Part shown: positions 63,640 through 64,000 of the stretch, one piece after another
How positions within the stretch are numbered: position 1 is the first letter of the stretch
Layout of the letters: every line of letters starts with the position of its first letter
From: CAIUVD01 sp044338255
GTDB lineage: Bacteria > Planctomycetota > UBA11346
Direction: 5' to 3'
Assembly (NCBI GenBank): GCA_044338255.1
Contig: JBIILZ010000004.1
Location: 4,414 to 68,413, forward strand
DNA length: 64,000 bases
Program-made: the position numbers and the translations under genes
Notes under the pieces: generated by a model
Told to the model about the DNA's origin: nothing
The model's database searches: none
The model's input: the letters and a program-made list of their open reading frames with translations, nothing else

Positions 63640-64000
63640 TACCTAGTTTAGACTGACCGTACAGTCTCGCTAGGGGTCGACATCTGTACTTTATGCGCGC
63701 TTGGCGCACGGATGGCGAAGATAAGCAAGTATAGATGAGCTTTATGCCTGCGGATTCCTGATCACCCCAAGCGGCGAATGCGGCGTTAGTCGCTGTGCTG
63801 TAGACAGTTACGAGTCATTGCTGTCTTTTTGCGGAAATCGTTACTCGACGCGGATTTATTTCCAGATCAGTCAGCTGGCCCATCTAATGTGGATGTAGTA
63901 CGTCTGGTAAGCCGGAGAGGGTTGCTCATGTTCGTTGGACATAGCCGGCCGCCCCGGCCATACGGGCGCCCTGTACGCTCCACGTCTCTCGTACTGCATC
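63640..64000. other. Upstream region of the giant helicase; no gene supported
   Basis: 361 bases with an inverted repeat AGACTG-N6-CAGTCT at 63650-63667, just 11 bases upstream of the helicase start, a good place for a repressor. An ATG at 63928 opens a frame to the window edge, but it is too short to judge. GC-rich inverted GGCCGCCCCGGCC lies near 63948. Confidence 0.5.

Larger units (their letters stand above)
51119..64000. mobile_element. Integrated plasmid-like element at tRNA-Gln (right end outside the window)
   Basis: From the tRNA 3' half onward the gene content is serine recombinase, Rep-like initiator, ParA, ParB, MobC-like protein and a large defence-type helicase, with no core gene. 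The tRNA is intact at this junction. The crossover is inferred to lie in 51119-51150; a second copy of the tRNA 3' end should occur beyond 64000. Replication and partition genes suggest it can exist as a circular replicon. Confidence 0.78.

Overview
The window reads as a high-GC bacterial chromosome segment in which about 38 kb of ordinary core genome (about 13.1 to 51.1 kb) lies between two integrated mobile elements. I cannot place the organism firmly. A YdjY-type secreted protein, paired sugar-phosphate isomerase and D-2-hydroxyacid dehydrogenase genes, an alpha2-type glycyl-tRNA synthetase and many secreted proteins and lipoproteins suggest a diderm of the Planctomycetota or the wider PVC group. 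This is inference from gene content only.

Left element (1 to about 12.83 kb). The left edge cuts a PLD/SNF2-type helicase of a kind found in defence islands, preceded by a small excisionase-like protein. Then come a ParB-like protein with candidate centromere repeats and a cluster of short iteron-like repeats. A rightward recombination module follows: EcsC-like protein, a 160-aa partner, a RecE/PF12684-type exonuclease, a DnaB-like protein without Walker residues, DUF932 and RadC. It ends with an HTH protein, a hypothetical and a large serine recombinase whose last codons lie inside the 3' end of the tmRNA gene.

Core (13.2 to 51.1 kb). In order: ssrA, radical SAM, EVE, serB and accD (minus strand); nusA, infB, rbfA, gpsA, a secreted protein and an NtrC-type regulator (plus strand); a lipoprotein; an ABC exporter operon running into ribF; mrp, a mutarotase and a DUF2459 lipoprotein; then glyQS, a YdjY protein, DUF1611, pyrD, an HIBADH-like dehydrogenase, rlmN and a hypothetical (minus strand); a thioredoxin-like protein; an outer-membrane protein; smpB; a PduO-type adenosyltransferase; an orphan ABC ATPase with nadC, pabB and a TPR lipoprotein; and a sugar-isomerase/dehydrogenase pair. 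Both trans-translation partners, tmRNA and SmpB, are present. ATGA stop/start overlaps are common. Gene ends are littered with degenerate 7-bp repeats (CTGGTCY), and many short minisatellites of 11 to 18 bp occur between and inside genes. A 166-bp MITE-like element lies beside rlmN.

Right element (about 51.12 to 64 kb). A second serine recombinase, pointing left, ends inside the 3' half of tRNA-Gln(CTG). Behind it are plasmid-type genes (a small ORF, a Rep-like initiator, ParA, ParB and a MobC-like protein) and a 2275-aa DUF4011-type helicase with a C-terminal Vsr/PDDEXK-like nuclease, probably anti-phage cargo. The two elements are near mirror images: each sits at the 3' end of a small RNA gene, each recombinase faces that gene and runs into it, and each carries a helicase on its far side. 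Both continue beyond the window.
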